A program made the translations under genes and the position numbers. This document shows positions 43,631 through 53,212 of a stretch of DNA of 64,000 nt, in pieces. Source of the DNA: Chloroflexota bacterium (lineage in GTDB: Bacteria > Chloroflexota > Limnocylindria > P2-11E); contig DAIDAP010000036.1 in assembly GCA_027310565.1 (NCBI GenBank), positions 1-64,000 of the forward strand, in the 5' to 3' direction. The notes below the pieces were generated by a model. That model was given only the letters and a program-made list of their open reading frames with translations, had not been told where the DNA came from and searched no databases. How positions within the stretch are numbered: position 1 is the first letter of the stretch; every line of letters begins with the position of its first letter.

Positions 43631-45244
43631 TCAGCGCGCCAGCCAGACCAGGGCCAGATCCTGGCCCACGCCCGCGCCCGGCTGGATGCGCCAACCGCGC
43701 AGCTCGCGCGCGTAGGGCACCGTCCGCCCCCACCACAGGAGCGGATACGCGTAGGCCTTGTCGTCGAGGATGTACTTGGTCGCCTGGGCGACGAGGCTCG
43801 CGCGCTTGCCCGCGTCGAGCTCGGTGCTCTGCGCCGCGATCATGTCGTCGAGCGCGCCGTCGCCGAACGCGCCGCGGAAGCGCGCGAGCTGGAGGTCGGG
43901 CTCGTCGATCGCGGCGCAGGCGACGTCCAGGGCCACGTCGTACGCGCCCGTCCGCAGCGCCTCCTGGTACGCGGCCGGCGCGCGCGCGTCACGCGTGACG
44001 GCGAGGCCGACCTGCTTCCACTGCTCGACGAGGTACGCCGAGAGGGCGTCGTACGGGGCGGCGTCGGGGGTCAGCAGCGTGAAGCGCAGCGAGGCCGCGC
44101 CCGCGTCGGCGAGGAGCTGCTTCGCGTCCGTCTTGTTCTTGGCGGCGTCGGTGCCGAAGCCCTTGAGCGCCTGCAGGTCCGTGCCGGCGAGCTCGAAACG
44201 GCTCGTCGGGCGCAGGAGCCCGCCCACGTCGCGCAGCGGCGTGGTCTTCCGCAGCTCGGACGACGCGCCGTAGCGGTCGATCGCGAGCGAGACCGCCTGG
44301 CGCACCTTCACGTCGTCGAAGGGCTTCCGCGTCCGGTTCGGGATGAGGTCGTTCACGCAGTTGAGCGACGAGTCCTGGATCGCGGCCGAGTCGCCGAGCG
44401 CGGTCACGATCGGACCGACCTGCCCCGGCGCGAAGCCCGCGAAGTCGACGAGCGCGCTCTTCTTCGCGACGGCGTCGGCCCGCGCGGCGGTATCGGTCAG
44501 GATGATCGCTCGGAACCCGTCGAGGTACGGCAGGCGCGCCCCGCTCGCGTCGGTCCCGAAGTAGTCGGCGTTCCGCTTGCCGACGAGCTCCTTGCCCGGG
44601 TCGCTCGAGACGTACGTGAAGGGACCGGTGCCGTCGACGTTCTTCTCGTAGAAGCGGATGTCGCCCTGGAGCTTCGCCGCGCTCTCGATCACGTTCCAGG
44701 GCGACGCGAGCAGGGTCTTGAACGCGGCCGAGGGCCGCTTCAGCGTGAAGACCACGGTCGACGGGTCCGGCGCGGCCACGGCGTCGACCATCGCGTAGTC
44801 GTCCCTGCGCGCCGAGTTCACGCCGGACGGCGGGGACACGATCTTCCGGTACGTGGCGACGACGTCCGCGGAGGTCAGCGCGGCGCCGTCGTGGAACCTC
44901 ACGTCGCCGCGCAGCTTCACCGTGACCGTGAGGTTGTCGGCCGAGAAGCTCGGCTGGCCCTGCGCGACGTCGGGCAGGACCTCCGCCGGCTGGTTCGGGT
45001 CGATCCGGTACAGCACGCTGTAGAAGGGCGCCACGAGCTCGAGCACCGTCGGCGACGTCTCGCGGTGCGGGTCGAGCGACGGCGGCTGGCCGTCGACGAC
45101 GAAGGTGAGCGTGCCGCCGGCCTGCGCCGGGACGCCGGTCACCGCCGAGGACGGCGACGGCGACGGTGCGGGCTGGGCGGCGCAGCCGCCGAGCACGAGC
45201 GCGGCGATGAGGGGGAGCGCGAAGAAGCGGCGGGTGTCGGTCAT
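43631..45244 (-). CDS. Extracellular solute-binding lipoprotein, family 5 (peptide/nickel type)
   Basis: The 537-residue protein has a lipoprotein signal (PLIAALVLGGC) and a Ser/Pro linker. The SBP_bac_5 body includes GGTLTFVVDGQPPSLDPHR, LRGDVRFHDGAALTSADVVATYRKI, GTGPFTYVSS, VRQAVSLAIDRYGASS, and a C-terminal LLWWGRTVPYARELRGW. It should bind oligopeptides or similar ligands for an ABC importer. No permease or ATPase genes lie next to it in this window, so it is an orphan or works with a remote transporter. It begins 20 nt after the GT4 gene on the same strand. Confidence 0.9.
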   Translation of the reverse strand: MTDTRRFFALPLIAALVLGGCAAQPAPSPSPSSAVTGVPAQAGGTLTFVVDGQPPSLDPHRETSPTVLELVAPFYSVLYRIDPNQPAEVLPDVAQGQPSFSADNLTVTVKLRGDVRFHDGAALTSADVVATYRKIVSPPSGVNSARRDDYAMVDAVAAPDPSTVVFTLKRPSAAFKTLLASPWNVIESAAKLQGDIRFYEKNVDGTGPFTYVSSDPGKELVGKRNADYFGTDASGARLPYLDGFRAIILTDTAARADAVAKKSALVDFAGFAPGQVGPIVTALGDSAAIQDSSLNCVNDLIPNRTRKPFDDVKVRQAVSLAIDRYGASSELRKTTPLRDVGGLLRPTSRFELAGTDLQALKGFGTDAAKNKTDAKQLLADAGAASLRFTLLTPDAAPYDALSAYLVEQWKQVGLAVTRDARAPAAYQEALRTGAYDVALDVACAAIDEPDLQLARFRGAFGDGALDDMIAAQSTELDAGKRASLVAQATKYILDDKAYAYPLLWWGRTVPYARELRGWRIQPGAGVGQDLALVWLAR

Positions 45245-45264
45245 GCGGTGCTCCTGACTCTACG

Positions 45265-46374
45265 TCATGCCCGGCGCGCGAGGACGTCCCGGTAGACGTC
45301 GACGAGCTGTGCGGTCACGTGCCCCCAGTCGTACTCCGGCGCGCGCGCCGCGCCCGCCCGTCCGAGGCCCTCGCGCAGCGATGGATCGCCGATGAGCCGC
45401 CCGAGCGCCGCCGCGAGCGCGTCCGGGTCACGCGGCTCCACCAGCAGGCCGGTGACGTTGCGCTGCACCACACGCTTGTACCCGTGGATGTCCGACGCGA
45501 CGACGGCGCGACCGGCGGCCATCGCCTCGAGCAGGACGATCCCGAACGACTCCTGCCCCGTCGAGGGCGCGCAGAAGATGTCCGCGGTCTTGTAGAAGCG
45601 CGCCTTGTCGATGTCGCTCACGCGCCCCGCGAACAGCACGTCGGGCACGCGGTTGTCGCGGACGAAGCGGCGCAGCTCGCCGATCTGCGGCCCGGAGCTC
45701 GCGAGGATGAGCCGCGTGTCGGGGTGCCGCGTCTTGAGCGCCGCGTAGGCGCGCATGAGGTACATCGCGCCCTTGCGCGGCTCGGCGCGGCCGACGAAGA
45801 GGATGTTCACCTTGCCGTCCCCGAACTCGGGGAACGGCCGCGCGCCCGCGTAGAACTCCACGTCCACGCCGTTCGGGATGATGCGGTAGTCGTCCGGGAA
45901 GTAGCGCGACACGAAGTGGCGCGCGGCGCTGGAGACGCAGATGCGAGCGTCGAGCTTGTTCATGTACCGGTCGAGCACGAAGCGGCCGAGCCAGTAGGAC
46001 ACCGAGAAGCCGCCGAAGGCGTGGAACGTCGCCACATGGGGGCACCTGGCGGAGTCGAGGATCTGGAACGACAGGAACGGAACGAACGGCTCGTGGTGGT
46101 GGATGATGTCGAACCGCTCGCGCTCGAGCATGCGTGACACGAGCCACTCCAGACGCAGGGAGAGCGTGACGCGCCCGATGCTGCCGTTGAACGGCACCGC
46201 GACGGCCCGGCCGATCTGGATGACGTCCTGAGCGGGCGGGTCGTCGCCCCATGGCGCGGTGATGATCCGGACCTCGTGCCCGAGCTCGCGCAGGTGGACG
46301 TAGGTCTCACGGATGTGCTCGTTCGCGCCGCCGGGCCGCGGGTACGCGTAGGGCGAGACGATGCCGACCTTCAC
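45265..46374 (-). CDS. GT4 glycosyltransferase, PimA-like
   Basis: The 369-residue GT-B enzyme starts MKVGIVSPYAYPRPGGANEHIRE, very like PimA (which begins MRIGMICPYSFDVPGGVQ). It has the His-rich IIHHHEPFVPFLSF, ARICVSSAARHF, IIPNGVDVEFY, ILFVGRAEPRKGAMYLM, and the donor motif GQESFGIVLLEAMAAGRAVVASD. PimA adds the first mannose to phosphatidylinositol. The PI-synthesis and acyltransferase genes upstream on the same strand support this role strongly. A different lipid acceptor is possible. Confidence 0.85.
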   Translation of the reverse strand: MKVGIVSPYAYPRPGGANEHIRETYVHLRELGHEVRIITAPWGDDPPAQDVIQIGRAVAVPFNGSIGRVTLSLRLEWLVSRMLERERFDIIHHHEPFVPFLSFQILDSARCPHVATFHAFGGFSVSYWLGRFVLDRYMNKLDARICVSSAARHFVSRYFPDDYRIIPNGVDVEFYAGARPFPEFGDGKVNILFVGRAEPRKGAMYLMRAYAALKTRHPDTRLILASSGPQIGELRRFVRDNRVPDVLFAGRVSDIDKARFYKTADIFCAPSTGQESFGIVLLEAMAAGRAVVASDIHGYKRVVQRNVTGLLVEPRDPDALAAALGRLIGDPSLREGLGRAGAARAPEYDWGHVTAQLVDVYRDVLARRA

Positions 46375-46420
46375 GCGGCCGTCCCCTCGCGCCCGGCTCG
46401 GCGCGCCGCTCGCGGCCGGC

Positions 46421-47140
46421 TCACGGCCGTCTCGCCCCGCGGCGGGCCCGCTTCATCGGGTCGCGCACCATCGAGCGCCACTGCTGGCGCGCGACGCCGT
46501 CGAGGTGCTCGCGCAGCGTCCAGTGGCGTCCGTGCGGCCGCGTGGTGCGGTCGAGGATCGCGCGGCGCAGGTCCGCGGCGCTCGCGCCGGGGAACTCCGT
46601 CCAGGCCGTGCCGACGAGCTGCGCGTGGTGCGCGTCGCTCGAGCCTGTCTCGGCGACGTGGAGCACGGTCGCGTTGAGCCACGTCGCGCGGTGACGGCGC
46701 ACGCGGCCGGCGTACGAGGGGTTGCGCAGCTCGATGCCGTCGACGCGGCACGCGCCGCCGGCGTCGTGCAGCTGGCGGAGCGCGCGCTCGCCGATCGAGA
46801 ACGTGAGGTAGGAGAGCGGGTGGGGGATGATCGCGATGCCGCCCATGGCGTGGACGCGCGCGACGGTGTCCATGAGCGGAGCGAACATCGGGAGCTCGTC
46901 CTCGACCCACAGCGCGAGCAGGTGGCCGGACCGCGTCGTCACCTCGACCCCGGTCACGATCGCGACCGGGCTGGCGCGCCGCGCGGCGAGGTCGCGCAGC
47001 ACGAACGCGCCCCGGATGTCGTCGTGATCGGTGAGCGCGATGACGTCGAGCCCGTCGCGCTCGGCGGCGTCGAGGATCGCCTCGGGCGGCGCGAGCCCGT
47101 CGCCGAGGTCCGAGTGCAGCTGCAGGTCGGCCCTACCCAC
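46421..47140 (-). CDS. PHP-domain phosphoesterase
   Basis: The 239-residue protein has the PHP metal motifs LQLHSDLGDGLAPPEAIL, IALTDHDDIRGAF, VTGVEVTT, IAIIPHPLSY, and GSSDAHHAQLVGTAWTEFPG. These form a trinuclear metal centre for phosphoester or phosphoanhydride hydrolysis, as in YciV/RnaAM-like enzymes. It lies between an acyltransferase and a PimA-like gene, so an inositol-phosphate or lipid-head-group step is conceivable (inference). GTG start overlaps the acyltransferase stop by 8 nt. Confidence 0.87.
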   Translation of the reverse strand: MGRADLQLHSDLGDGLAPPEAILDAAERDGLDVIALTDHDDIRGAFVLRDLAARRASPVAIVTGVEVTTRSGHLLALWVEDELPMFAPLMDTVARVHAMGGIAIIPHPLSYLTFSIGERALRQLHDAGGACRVDGIELRNPSYAGRVRRHRATWLNATVLHVAETGSSDAHHAQLVGTAWTEFPGASAADLRRAILDRTTRPHGRHWTLREHLDGVARQQWRSMVRDPMKRARRGARRP

Positions 47141-47972
47141 GCCCCCAGACCTCCTCGAAGACCGTCCACTGCTCGGGGCTGCGCCGCACGTAGCGCTCCA
47201 GCACGCGCGACCAGCGTCGCACGCCCTCACGCACGTCGGCGGTGCGGTCGCCGGTCGACGGCAGCTCGAGCCGCGGCTCGAACGAGGCGGTGAGCCGGCC
47301 CCGGTCCCGGCCGGAGAACGCCGGGATGAGCGGCGCCCCGGTGCGCAGCGCGAGGACCACGTGCGCGGAGGGCAGCAGCGCGTCGCGCCCGAAGAACGGG
47401 ACGCGCTCGCCGACGCCGGTGACCGCGCGGTCCGCGAGCACGCCCACGATCTTGCCCTCGCGCAGCGCGCGGACGATCGCGAGGCCCGCGGTGGTCGGCA
47501 CGAGCTGGAGGCCGAGCGACCGGCGCGCCCGGTTCACGGCGCGCTGGAACTCGGTGTGCGCCGTCTCGACCGGCAGGACCGTTTCGTAGCCGTGCGCGAC
47601 GAGCATCTGCCCGACGAGCGAGATCGGCCCGAGGTGCGCGCTCGCGACGATGATCCCGCGGCCGCCGGCGCGCGCGCGCTCGAGGTGCTCCCAGCCGGTG
47701 ACCCGGATGCGCGCGAGCAGCTCGTCCGGCGCGGTGGCCGGGATGCGGAAGACCTCGAGGTAGTTCCGCGCCTGCTCGACGAAGACGCGGCGCACCGGCG
47801 CCTCCGCCCGCTCCGGCGCGATCACCCGCAGGTTCGCGCGCACCGCCCGGCGGGCGCCCGGCGACGCGGCCCAGGCGAGCGTCCCGACGATCTCGGCGGC
47901 CGGGATCGCCACCCCTTCGGGGACGCGTGGCAGCGCGCGCTCGGCGGCCCGCAGCAGGGCGCCGGCGGCCAC
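47133..47972 (-). CDS. Lysophospholipid acyltransferase, LpxL/PatA-like (second copy)
   Basis: The 279-residue protein has the LpxL-type catalytic region GRGIIVASAHLGPISLVGQM (HxxxxD equivalent: H-L-G-P-I-S), VLPVETAHTEFQRAVNRAR, and GVLADRAVTGVGERVPFFGRDALLPSAHVVLA. It should acylate a glycolipid such as PI-mannoside, as PatA does. It immediately follows another acyltransferase. The GTG at 47972 lies 2 nt after the upstream stop; an in-frame ATG at 48023 is an alternative. Confidence 0.85.
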   Translation of the reverse strand: MAAGALLRAAERALPRVPEGVAIPAAEIVGTLAWAASPGARRAVRANLRVIAPERAEAPVRRVFVEQARNYLEVFRIPATAPDELLARIRVTGWEHLERARAGGRGIIVASAHLGPISLVGQMLVAHGYETVLPVETAHTEFQRAVNRARRSLGLQLVPTTAGLAIVRALREGKIVGVLADRAVTGVGERVPFFGRDALLPSAHVVLALRTGAPLIPAFSGRDRGRLTASFEPRLELPSTGDRTADVREGVRRWSRVLERYVRRSPEQWTVFEEVWGRG

Positions 47973-47974
47973 GG

Positions 47975-48886
47975 TCAGGTCGTCTCGCCCGCGCGCGGCC
48001 ACATCGGGCGGAAGATGTACCACTGGTCCGGGTCGGGGCGAAGCAGCCCCTCGAGCGCGCCGACGACGGACTGCGTCGCGCGCTCCACGTCGTGCGCGGC
48101 CTGCTTCGTGCGCGCGACGAAGATCGGCGGCAGCGCGACGCCGCGGAAGGTGTTGTCGCGCTCACGCTTCACCGCGGCGACGACGATGGGCGCCCCCGAG
48201 ACGCGCGCGAGCGCGGCCGCGATCGTCGGGAACGTCGTCGGGAGGCCGAAGAACGTCGCCTGGATGTTGTCGAGCTCGTGCGCGCGCGGCCCGAGGTCCA
48301 TCATGAATCCGACCATCTCGTTGCGCCTGAGCGCGGCGAGGACGCGCTTCGCCGATCCCTCGGGTGGCACGATGTTGACGTTCTTGTGCTCGCGATTCGC
48401 GACGAGCAGGTCCATGAGGCGCTGGTTATCGAGATCGTCGGCCACCACGGTGATCGGGATCTCCTGCGCGATGCGCGCGCCGCCGAGCTCGAAGTTCCCG
48501 AAGTGCGCGCTGACGAAGATGAGCCCCCTGCCGTGCTCGCGCGCCGCTCGGAGGTGCCCGAGCGACCGGTCGTCGACGTCGACGAGCCGTTCGAGGTCGC
48601 CGTGATGCATGGCCGGGAAGCGCATGATCTCGGTCACGTACTTGGCGAAGTTGCGGAAGCTGCGGCGGGACACGCGCGCCACCTCCGGATCGGCCGAGGA
48701 GCGCGCGAGCACGATCGAGAAGTTGTGCTTCGTGATCTCACGCTTGTCCGACCAGAGGAGGTACGCCGCCTCCCCGGCGAGCACCGCGCCGGCGTAGACG
48801 AGCCGCGCCGGGAGGCGCTGCACCAGCGCCGCCGCGGCGCGCCAGCCCCAGTAGAGGAATCCCTCGAGCAGATGCGGGCGCATCAC
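47975..48886 (-). CDS. Lysophospholipid acyltransferase, LpxL/PatA-like (first copy)
   Basis: The 303-residue protein has an N-terminal hydrophobic stretch and the LpxL/PatA core: [58 protein letters not shown] (H-F-G-N-F-E, the HxxxxE catalytic motif), [17 protein letters not shown], and [24 protein letters not shown]. It should transfer an acyl chain to a lipid-linked sugar or inositol. GTG at 48886 or ATG at 48883, overlapping the ino1 stop. Its neighbours point to PI-mannoside-like lipids. Confidence 0.88.
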   Translation of the reverse strand: MMRPHLLEGFLYWGWRAAAALVQRLPARLVYAGAVLAGEAAYLLWSDKREITKHNFSIVLARSSADPEVARVSRRSFRNFAKYVTEIMRFPAMHHGDLERLVDVDDRSLGHLRAAREHGRGLIFVSAHFGNFELGGARIAQEIPITVVADDLDNQRLMDLLVANREHKNVNIVPPEGSAKRVLAALRRNEMVGFMMDLGPRAHELDNIQATFFGLPTTFPTIAAALARVSGAPIVVAAVKRERDNTFRGVALPPIFVARTKQAAHDVERATQSVVGALEGLLRPDPDQWYIFRPMWPRAGETT

Positions 48887-50016
48887 CGACCCGTCAGGGT
48901 ACGGCTGTCGTCACCGCGGATGAACGCCTCGACGGCCTCCCGCGCCTCGTCGTCGTGGATCTGTTTCGGCGGCGACTTCATGAAGTAGGACGACGGCGCG
49001 ACGAGCGTGCCGGAGAGACCGCGGTCGAGCGCGAGCTTCGCGCAGCGGATCGCGTCGATGACCACCCCGGCGCTGTTCGGCGAGTCCCACACCTCGAGCT
49101 TGACCTCCGCGTTCAGCGGCACGTCTCCGAAGGTGGTGCCCTCCATGCGGATGTAGCACCACTTGCGGTCGAGCAGCCACGGCACGTAGTCGGACGGTCC
49201 CACGTGGACGTCGTCCGCGGGGATCGGGTAGTCGAGCATGCTCGTGACCGCGTTCGTCTTGCTGATCTTCTTCGACTCGAGCCGCTCGCGCTCGAGCATG
49301 TTGAGGAAGTCGGTGTTCCCGCCGAAGTTCAGCTGGTACGTGCGGTCGAGCCGCACCCCGCGGTCCATGAACAGCCGGGTGAGGACGCGATGCGTGATCG
49401 TCGCGCCGACCTGCGACTTGATGTCGTCGCCGATGATCGGCAGCTTCGCCGCCGCGAAGCGCTTCTGCCACCGCGGCTCGCGGCCGATGAAGACCGGGAT
49501 GCAGTTCACGAACGCGCACCCGGCCTGGAGGATCTGCTCGACGTACCAGCGGGTCGCGTCCTCGCTGCCGACCGGCAGGTAGGAGACGACGACGTCGACC
49601 TTGCGGTCCTTCAGGATGCCGACGATGTCGTCGGTCTCGCCGGCGGCCTTGGTGATCACCTGCGACAGGTACTTCCCGATCCCGTCGAGCGTCATCCCGC
49701 GGCCGACCTTCACGCCGGTCTTCGGGACGTCGGCGAACCGGTACGTGTTGTTCGGCTTCGCGTAGATCGCGTCGGCGAGGTCCTTGCCGACCTTGTTGCG
49801 GTCGACGTCGAACGCCGCGACGAACTCGAGGTCCGCCAGGTGGTAGCCGCCGAGGTCGACGTGCATGATCCCCGGAATCTTGTCGCCGGGCTTGGCGTCG
49901 CGGTAGTAGTGGACGCCCTGGACGAGCGAGGACGCGCAGTTCCCGACGCCGATGATCGCGACGCGGATCTTGCGCGCTCCCCTCGTCCGAGCCGTCACGC
50001 GCTTCTTCGCTGGCAT
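48883..50016 (-). CDS. ino1: Inositol-1-phosphate synthase
   Basis: The 377-residue protein matches actinobacterial-type Ino1: [24 protein letters not shown] (NAD Rossmann), [101 protein letters not shown], and [11 protein letters not shown]. It converts glucose-6-phosphate to myo-inositol-1-phosphate. The ATG at 50016 is 7 nt after AGAGAGGT; a GTG at 50019 is in frame. Downstream of the phosphatidyltransferase gene in one operon, it supplies inositol for PI. Confidence 0.95.
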   Translation of the reverse strand: MPAKKRVTARTRGARKIRVAIIGVGNCASSLVQGVHYYRDAKPGDKIPGIMHVDLGGYHLADLEFVAAFDVDRNKVGKDLADAIYAKPNNTYRFADVPKTGVKVGRGMTLDGIGKYLSQVITKAAGETDDIVGILKDRKVDVVVSYLPVGSEDATRWYVEQILQAGCAFVNCIPVFIGREPRWQKRFAAAKLPIIGDDIKSQVGATITHRVLTRLFMDRGVRLDRTYQLNFGGNTDFLNMLERERLESKKISKTNAVTSMLDYPIPADDVHVGPSDYVPWLLDRKWCYIRMEGTTFGDVPLNAEVKLEVWDSPNSAGVVIDAIRCAKLALDRGLSGTLVAPSSYFMKSPPKQIHDDEAREAVEAFIRGDDSRTLTGR

Positions 50017-50031
50017 CACATGTACCTCTCT

Positions 50032-50637
50032 TTATGTCCTCAGCGCTCGTGCCACGTGCACGATGCGCTGGATGGTGGTGAGCGTCGCGAGGAACGCGAC
50101 GACGGCGACCGCCGCCGCGAAAAGGCTGAGGCCCCCGGTGGCGGTCCAGGCAGCGACACCGAGGACGAGGATGACGAGCCGGGCCTCGCGTGGCGCGAGG
50201 CCCACGTCCGCCGCGACACCGAGCGACTCCGCCTTCGCGCGGATGTACGGGACCGCGGACCCCGCGACGAGCGCGGCGAGCGCGGACCAGAAGAGCAGCC
50301 GGTCGCCGGAGGACGCGCCGAGCCAGGCCGCCGCGATGCCGAACGCGCCGTCGGAGAGGCGGTCGAAGGTCGAGTCGAGGAAGGCTCCAAGGCGCGTGCC
50401 GCCGCCGGCGGCGCGCGCGATCTGCCCGTCGAGCGTGTCGGCGAGCGCGCCGGCCAGCAGGACGACGAGCGCCGCCGCCGGCATCGCGAGAGCGAGGAGG
50501 GTCGCCCCGGTCACGGTGAGCAAAAAGCCGAGCGCCGTCACCGCGTTGGCGCTCACGCCGATCCGGTGGAGCGCGCGGGCGAGCGGCGCGAGGCCGCCGC
50601 GGGCGGTGGAGCGCGCGCGCTCGGGGACGATGCTCAC
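50032..50637 (-). CDS. CDP-alcohol phosphatidyltransferase, probably PI(P) synthase
   Basis: The 201-residue membrane protein has the family motif in LADTLDGQIARAAGGGTRLGAFLDSTFDRLSD (D-x2-DG-x2-AR...G-x3-D-x3-D) and about six helices. With inositol-1-phosphate synthase encoded next, it is most likely phosphatidylinositol phosphate synthase (actinobacterial PgsA1/PIPS). PGP or other CDP-alcohol specificity cannot be excluded. GTG start overlaps the ArsR-type regulator stop (GTGA). Confidence 0.87.
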   Translation of the reverse strand: MSIVPERARSTARGGLAPLARALHRIGVSANAVTALGFLLTVTGATLLALAMPAAALVVLLAGALADTLDGQIARAAGGGTRLGAFLDSTFDRLSDGAFGIAAAWLGASSGDRLLFWSALAALVAGSAVPYIRAKAESLGVAADVGLAPREARLVILVLGVAAWTATGGLSLFAAAVAVVAFLATLTTIQRIVHVARALRT

Positions 50638-50927
50638 GACCGGTTGGCGAGCGTGCGGAACGTCTGCTCCTGCAGCTCCGCGAACCGCTCGCGGTCGAAC
50701 GAGCAGCGCACCTCGCGGCCGACGCGCGCCGTGCGCACGATGCCCGCGCGCGTGAGGCGGCGGAGGTGCCACGACATGAGCGGCTGGCTGATGCGCAGGC
50801 GCCGGACGAGAGCGGTGACCGAGGACTCGCCCTCCGTCGCGAGGATCTGGACGACGCGGAGGCGCGTCACGTCGCCGAGCGCCCGGTGGAACGCCTTGAG
50901 GTCGCGCAGGGACGATGGGCTGAGCAC
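50634..50927 (-). CDS. ArsR-type winged-helix regulator leading the inositol-lipid operon
   Basis: The 97-residue protein has an ArsR/HTH_20 domain: [69 protein letters not shown]. It lacks Cys metal ligands, so it does not sense arsenic like the one at 60.9 kb. It is the first gene of the operon with the phosphatidyltransferase and ino1, probably an autoregulator responding to inositol, lipid or another signal. GTG start with GGAAGGGGAG upstream. Confidence 0.87.
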   Translation of the reverse strand: MLSPSSLRDLKAFHRALGDVTRLRVVQILATEGESSVTALVRRLRISQPLMSWHLRRLTRAGIVRTARVGREVRCSFDRERFAELQEQTFRTLANRS

Positions 50928-50953
50928 GGCTCCCCTTCCGCGGTGTCCCTCTG

Positions 50954-50974
50954 ACTATAAGCGACTCTTTATGT
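50954..50974 (-). promoter_or_regulatory. Promoter and repeated element before the inositol-lipid operon
   Basis: On the minus strand TATAGT (50959-50954) is a good -10. Upstream of it lies ACATAAAGAG (50974-50965). The same 10-mer occurs at 50037-50028 just before ino1, where it overlaps the phosphatidyltransferase stop and the ino1 Shine-Dalgarno. It is a candidate binding site of the ArsR-type regulator. Confidence 0.4.
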
Positions 50975-51016
50975 GTCGGCAACGCTTCGGCGGCCCGGCG
51001 GTGGGACAATCGCGGT

Positions 51017-52348
51017 ATGCCGGACACGCGACCGCTCGCCGCGCGCATGCGGCCACGCGACCTCGATGAGCTCGTCGGCCAGGAGCACCTCGTGGGAGCG
51101 GGCCGCGTCGTCCGGAAGGCGATCGACGCCGGGCAGCCGCCGTCGATGATCCTGTGGGGTCCGCCGGGCACCGGAAAGACGACGCTCGCCGCGATCGCCG
51201 CGAAGCGCGCACGGGCTCGGCTCGTCGCGATCTCGGCGGTATCGAGCGGAGTCGCCGACCTGCGGAAGATCATCGACGAGGCGCGCAGGCTCCGCGACAT
51301 GAGCGGGCAGCGCACGGTCTTGTTCATCGACGAGATCCACCGCTTCAACAAGGCCCAGCAGGACGTGGTGCTGCCCTACGTGGAGAACGGCGACGTCGTC
51401 CTGATCGGCGCGACGACGGAGAACCCCTCGTTCGAGGTGAACTCGGCGCTGCTGTCGCGGTCCCGCGTGTACGTCCTGCGGCCGCTCGGCGAGGAGGACG
51501 TCCGCGCCATCGTCCGGCGTGCGCTGTCGGACGAGCGCGGCCTGGCGGGGCGCGCCCGGCTGGCGCCCGAGGCGGAGGCCGCGCTCGTCGCGGTGTCGAA
51601 CGGCGACGCGCGCGTCGCGCTGAACGCCCTGGAGCTCGCGGCGGACGCGACCGGCGGCACGCGCGAGATCACGCTCGGCGACATCCGCGAGGCGCTCCAG
51701 CGGCGCAGCCTGCTCTACGACCGCGCCGGGGACCAGCACTACGACACGATCAGCGCGTTCATCAAGAGCGTGCGCGGATCGGATCCCGATGCGGCCCTGT
51801 ACTGGCTGATGCGGATGATCGACGCGGGCGAGGACCCGATGTTCATCGCGCGGCGCATCGTCATCCTGGCGGGCGAGGACGTCGGTCTGGCCGATCCGCA
51901 GGCGCTGGTGATCGCGAGCGCCGCGCAGCAGGCCGCGCACCTCATCGGTCTCCCCGAGGCGTACTACCCGCTGGCCGAGGCGACGGTGTACCTGGCGCTC
52001 GCGCCGAAGTCGGACTCGCTGAAGCGCGGCCTCGGCGAGCTCCAGCGCGACCTCGCCGAGACGCGCGCGGATCCGGTGCCGCTGCACCTGCGCAACGCGC
52101 CGACCGGGCTGATGCGGCAGCTCGGATACGGGAAGGACTACCAGTACGCGCACGACTTCGAGGGTCACGTCGTCCCGGGCGAGACGTACCTGCCGGAGCC
52201 GCTGCGCGAGCGCAGGTACTACGTGCCGACGGACCTGGGCGCGGAGGCCGAGCTCAGGAGGCGGGTCGAGGCTTTGCGCCGATCCGCGCGAGCAGCAGGC
52301 CCAGCTCGAACAGGAGATACATCGGGATCGCGACCAGGGACTGATTGA
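51017..52348 (+). CDS. rarA: Replication-associated recombination protein RarA (MgsA)
   Basis: The 443-residue AAA+ ATPase has [21 protein letters not shown], Walker [16 protein letters not shown], Walker [44 protein letters not shown] (sensor 1 and Arg finger), and the MgsA C-terminal domain with [29 protein letters not shown] and YKNAPTGLM-type motifs. It acts at stalled forks. A GACAAT box 6 nt before the ATG and no Shine-Dalgarno suggest leaderless expression. Its 3' end overlaps tatC by 95 nt, tail to tail. Confidence 0.95.
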   Translation: MPDTRPLAARMRPRDLDELVGQEHLVGAGRVVRKAIDAGQPPSMILWGPPGTGKTTLAAIAAKRARARLVAISAVSSGVADLRKIIDEARRLRDMSGQRTVLFIDEIHRFNKAQQDVVLPYVENGDVVLIGATTENPSFEVNSALLSRSRVYVLRPLGEEDVRAIVRRALSDERGLAGRARLAPEAEAALVAVSNGDARVALNALELAADATGGTREITLGDIREALQRRSLLYDRAGDQHYDTISAFIKSVRGSDPDAALYWLMRMIDAGEDPMFIARRIVILAGEDVGLADPQALVIASAAQQAAHLIGLPEAYYPLAEATVYLALAPKSDSLKRGLGELQRDLAETRADPVPLHLRNAPTGLMRQLGYGKDYQYAHDFEGHVVPGETYLPEPLRERRYYVPTDLGAEAELRRRVEALRRSARAAGPARTGDTSGSRPGTD

Positions 52349-52979
52349 ACGGGTCGGGGGTGGGCGTCAGGATCGCGGCGATCACGAACACCAGGAGGAA
52401 GACGTAGCGCCGCTGCCTCGTGAGCCAGGACCGCTGGACGACGCCGACGCGGACGAGCGCGAAGATGATCGCGGGCATCTCGAACACCAGACCCACGGCG
52501 AGGATGAACGTCGTGACGAACGACAGGTACTCCGACGCCCGCAGCTGATTCTCGAACACGTCGCTCGCGAACGTGATGAGGAAGCGGACCGCGTTCGGCA
52601 GCAGGAGGAAGTAGGCGAACAGCATGCCTGCGACGAACAGCAGGAGCACGAAGGGGCCCAGCAGGAGGACGAAGCGTCGTTCGTTGGGATGGAGCGCCGG
52701 GTCGATGTACGCGAAGATCTCGTACAGGATCACCGGCATCGCGAGCGCGATCCCCGAGAACAGCGCGACGCGCATGTACGTGGTGAAGTTCTCGGTCGGG
52801 CTGAGCGACGTCAGCTTGCTCACGCCGGCCGGCAGGATGAGCAGGCGGATGATGTCGGTGGTGAAGAAGAACGCGATGGCGGTGGTCACGACGACTGCGA
52901 TGGCCGCGACCATGAGGCGGTCGCGCAGCTCGGTCAGGTGCTGGATCAGCGAGAGCTCTTTGTCGCGCGAAGCGCTCAT
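52254..52979 (-). CDS. tatC: Sec-independent protein translocase TatC
   Basis: The 241-residue, six-helix protein has the TatC signatures: [29 protein letters not shown] with the conserved Glu near the N-terminus, [92 protein letters not shown]. It binds twin-arginine signal peptides. No tatA lies beside it. Convergent overlap with rarA. Confidence 0.95.
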   Translation of the reverse strand: MSASRDKELSLIQHLTELRDRLMVAAIAVVVTTAIAFFFTTDIIRLLILPAGVSKLTSLSPTENFTTYMRVALFSGIALAMPVILYEIFAYIDPALHPNERRFVLLLGPFVLLLFVAGMLFAYFLLLPNAVRFLITFASDVFENQLRASEYLSFVTTFILAVGLVFEMPAIIFALVRVGVVQRSWLTRQRRYVFLLVFVIAAILTPTPDPFNQSLVAIPMYLLFELGLLLARIGAKPRPAS

Positions 52980-53015
52980 CGCCGGAACGCTAGCGCAGGT
53001 ACACTCGAGGTGTTC

Positions 53016-53087
53016 GCCCCCGTAGCTCAGTGGATAGAGCGCAGGCCTCCGAAGCCTGAAGCAGCGGTTCGAGTCCGCTCGGGGGTA
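53016..53087 (+). tRNA. tRNA-Arg (anticodon CCG)
   Basis: All arms fold: acceptor GCCCCCG with CGGGGGT (one G-U), D arm GCTC/GAGC, anticodon arm CAGGC-CTCCGAA-GCCTG with anticodon CCG at 53049-53051, and T arm AGCGG-TTCGAGT-CCGCT. CCA is not encoded. It reads the Arg codon CGG, common in this high-GC genome. No integrase or repeat is seen beside it. Confidence 0.96.
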
Positions 53088-53212
53088 CCGGTGGCCGCCC
53101 GACGCCGGCCGGCCGGCGGGCGACGGCGTTCCGCGGGCCGGTCGCGGGGCGCGCGACCGCCGAGGCACCGATCGTGCACCGGGTACCCTCCCGTAGATCG
53201 GAGGTGCGTTCC

